This document shows, piece after piece, positions 63,262-64,000 of a DNA stretch of 64,000 nucleotides (positions are counted from its first letter, which is position 1; each line of letters starts with the position of its first letter). The translations under genes were made by a program, and so were the position numbers. The DNA is from Calliopsis andreniformis (taxonomy: Eukaryota; Arthropoda; Insecta; Hymenoptera; Andrenidae). The stretch is taken from positions 13,764,001 to 13,828,000 of the forward strand of contig NW_027480423.1 in the NCBI RefSeq assembly GCF_051401765.1, in the 5' to 3' direction. The notes under the pieces were generated by a model. It saw only the letters and a program-made list of their open reading frames with translations. It did not search any database and was not told the origin of the DNA.

Positions 63262-64000
63262 GGCCTAAGAAGTCAACGCCAGAAGCATAAAATACAATAT
63301 AAATATAACAGTTTTTCCATCGTATAAAGAGAATAATAGCAACCAGTGCGAATGTCATGGTCATTTCTACGTTCCGGGCAGCCTAGGCTTCACTCTAGGG
63401 CGTTGCTCCACCAGATCAAACAGTTAGGGCCTTAGAAGTCAACGCCCGAAGCATTAAATACAAAATAAATAGAACAGTTTTTCCTGTGTATAAAACGAAT
63501 AATTGGTACCAGTGTGAAAGTTATGGTCATAGCTACGTTCCGCGCAACCTAGGTTTCACTCCAGGGCGTTGCTCCACCAGATCGAATAGATACGGCCTAA
63601 GAAGTCAACGCCAGAATCATGAAATACGATAAAGATGCAACAGTTTTTCCATCGTACAAAACGAATAATTGCAACCAGTGTGAAAGTTATGGTCATTTCT
63701 ACATTCCGAACAACCTAGGCTTCACTCTAGGGCGTTGCTCCACCAGATCGAATAGTTAGGTCCTTAGAAGTCAACGCCAGAAGCATAAAATAGGATATAA
63801 ATACAACAGCATTTCCATCGTATAAGACGAATAATTGCAACCAGTGTGAATGTAATGGTCATTTCTACGTTCCGGGCAACCTGGGCTTCACTCTACGGCG
63901 TTGCTCCACCAGATCGAGTAGTTAGGGCCTTAGAAGTCTTCGCCAGAAGCATAAAATACAATAAAGATGCAAAAGTTTTTCCATCGTATAACAGGAATAA
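63262..64000. repeat. Partial third copy of the 22-monomer unit (T3), cut by window end
   Basis: Matches T2 from about 59,776 at a displacement of about 3,487 bases (21 monomers plus one base). The variant 'aaataggata' at 63,788 is shared only with T2 (60,301), while T1 and other copies read 'aaatacgata', so T3 derives from T2 or shares its latest ancestor. It lacks about the first three monomers of the unit. The unit continues beyond the window. Confidence 0.82.

Larger units (their letters stand above)
1..64000 (+). repeat. Satellite DNA array, 166-bp monomer, head to tail, fills window
   Basis: The same 166-bp unit recurs without a break across the window. For example, the 'gcaacct' landmark lies at 2, 168, 334, 499 and 665 (spacings 166, 166, 165, 166). 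About 385 copies fit, all on the same strand as far as I read; I saw no reverse-complement copy of the 'ccagatcgaatag' or 'gtcaacgccag' segments. Monomer length is almost fixed, with scattered 1-2 base indels, such as a lost base near 10,233 and in 'gttgttcaccag' near 46,804. There is no transposon, unique DNA, simple-repeat run or gene. Arrays like this are known from centromeric and other constitutive heterochromatin of eukaryotes. The centromere role is inference; the sequence alone does not prove it. I do not recognise the family. Confidence 0.98.

Noticed and set aside
15080..63300. One fixed recombination sequence at all block junctions
   Set aside because: Some junctions fall in the dyad (15,088/19,733; 28,372), but others lie in the T-tract (4,585/12,710; 53,513), after 'gaatagttaggg' (59,277; 63,262) or in 'cagtgtgaaag' (27,166; 33,475). 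By eye there is no single site.
1..64000. Telomere signal: TTAGGG once per monomer ('tagttagggcc')
   Set aside because: Only single hexamers occur, at a fixed monomer position. No tandem TTAGGG run exists anywhere.
1..64000. CRISPR-like regular repeats
   Set aside because: The whole 166-bp period is conserved. There are no short identical repeats separated by unique spacers.
1..64000. Naming a known satellite family from its 166-bp length
   Set aside because: Many plant and animal satellites are 150-185 bp, and length alone does not identify one. A search of the consensus against repeat libraries would be decisive; I cannot run it.

Overview
The whole 64,000-base window is satellite DNA. 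One 166-bp monomer is repeated head to tail about 385 times (64,000/166 = 385.5). I found no gene, RNA gene, transposon, simple-repeat tract or unique sequence in it. Every landmark of the monomer recurs once per about 166 bp from base 1 to base 64,000, always on the same strand: an A-rich start, a T5 run, 'cgtataaaacg', 'gttccgggcaac', 'cctaggcttcac', 'ctccaccagatcgaatag' and 'cttagaagtcaacgccag'. Both ends of the window cut through the array, so the true array is longer. This kind of DNA is typical of eukaryotic centromeric, pericentromeric or subtelomeric heterochromatin. The consensus is about 41% GC and has no CpG deficit (7 CpG per monomer against about 6.9 expected). That argues weakly against a heavily CpG-methylated germline, as in vertebrates. 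I do not recognise the satellite family and cannot name the species; a plant or an invertebrate are both possible.

The interest lies in the layout above the monomer. Nearly every long similarity inside the window is displaced by a whole number of monomers, so it is a nested set of higher-order repeats (HORs) and segmental duplications. Left zone (1 to about 15.1 kb): diverged monomers of three recognisable types, with a 3.45-kb block present twice 8,125-8,126 bp (49 monomers) apart, plus smaller duplications of 7, 9, 11 and 13 monomers. Central zone (about 15.1-38.9 kb): a 28-monomer (4,645-bp) unit present in tandem at 15,088-24,377, and again in modified form at about 28.4-32.9 and 33.5-37.15 kb. 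These four units are separated by a mosaic region (24.4-28.4 kb) that includes a 1.2-kb block copied from the left zone. Right zone (about 38.9-64 kb): a 48-monomer duplication (7,968 bp), a 56-monomer duplication (9,296 bp, exactly 56 x 166), and a near-identical 22-monomer tandem HOR (3,652 bp, exactly 22 x 166) at 55,625-62,928, with a third, partial copy running off the window end.

The monomer carries a compound inverted repeat around 'cctaggcttcac(t/c)ctagg'. In one monomer type the inner stem is lost while the outer stem becomes longer and perfect, which is the most intriguing sequence-level signal here. Open reading frames up to 133 codons occur on both strands, but they are chance read-throughs of the monomer and I annotate none as genes. 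Block boundaries were found by eye and are generally good to about 20-60 bases.
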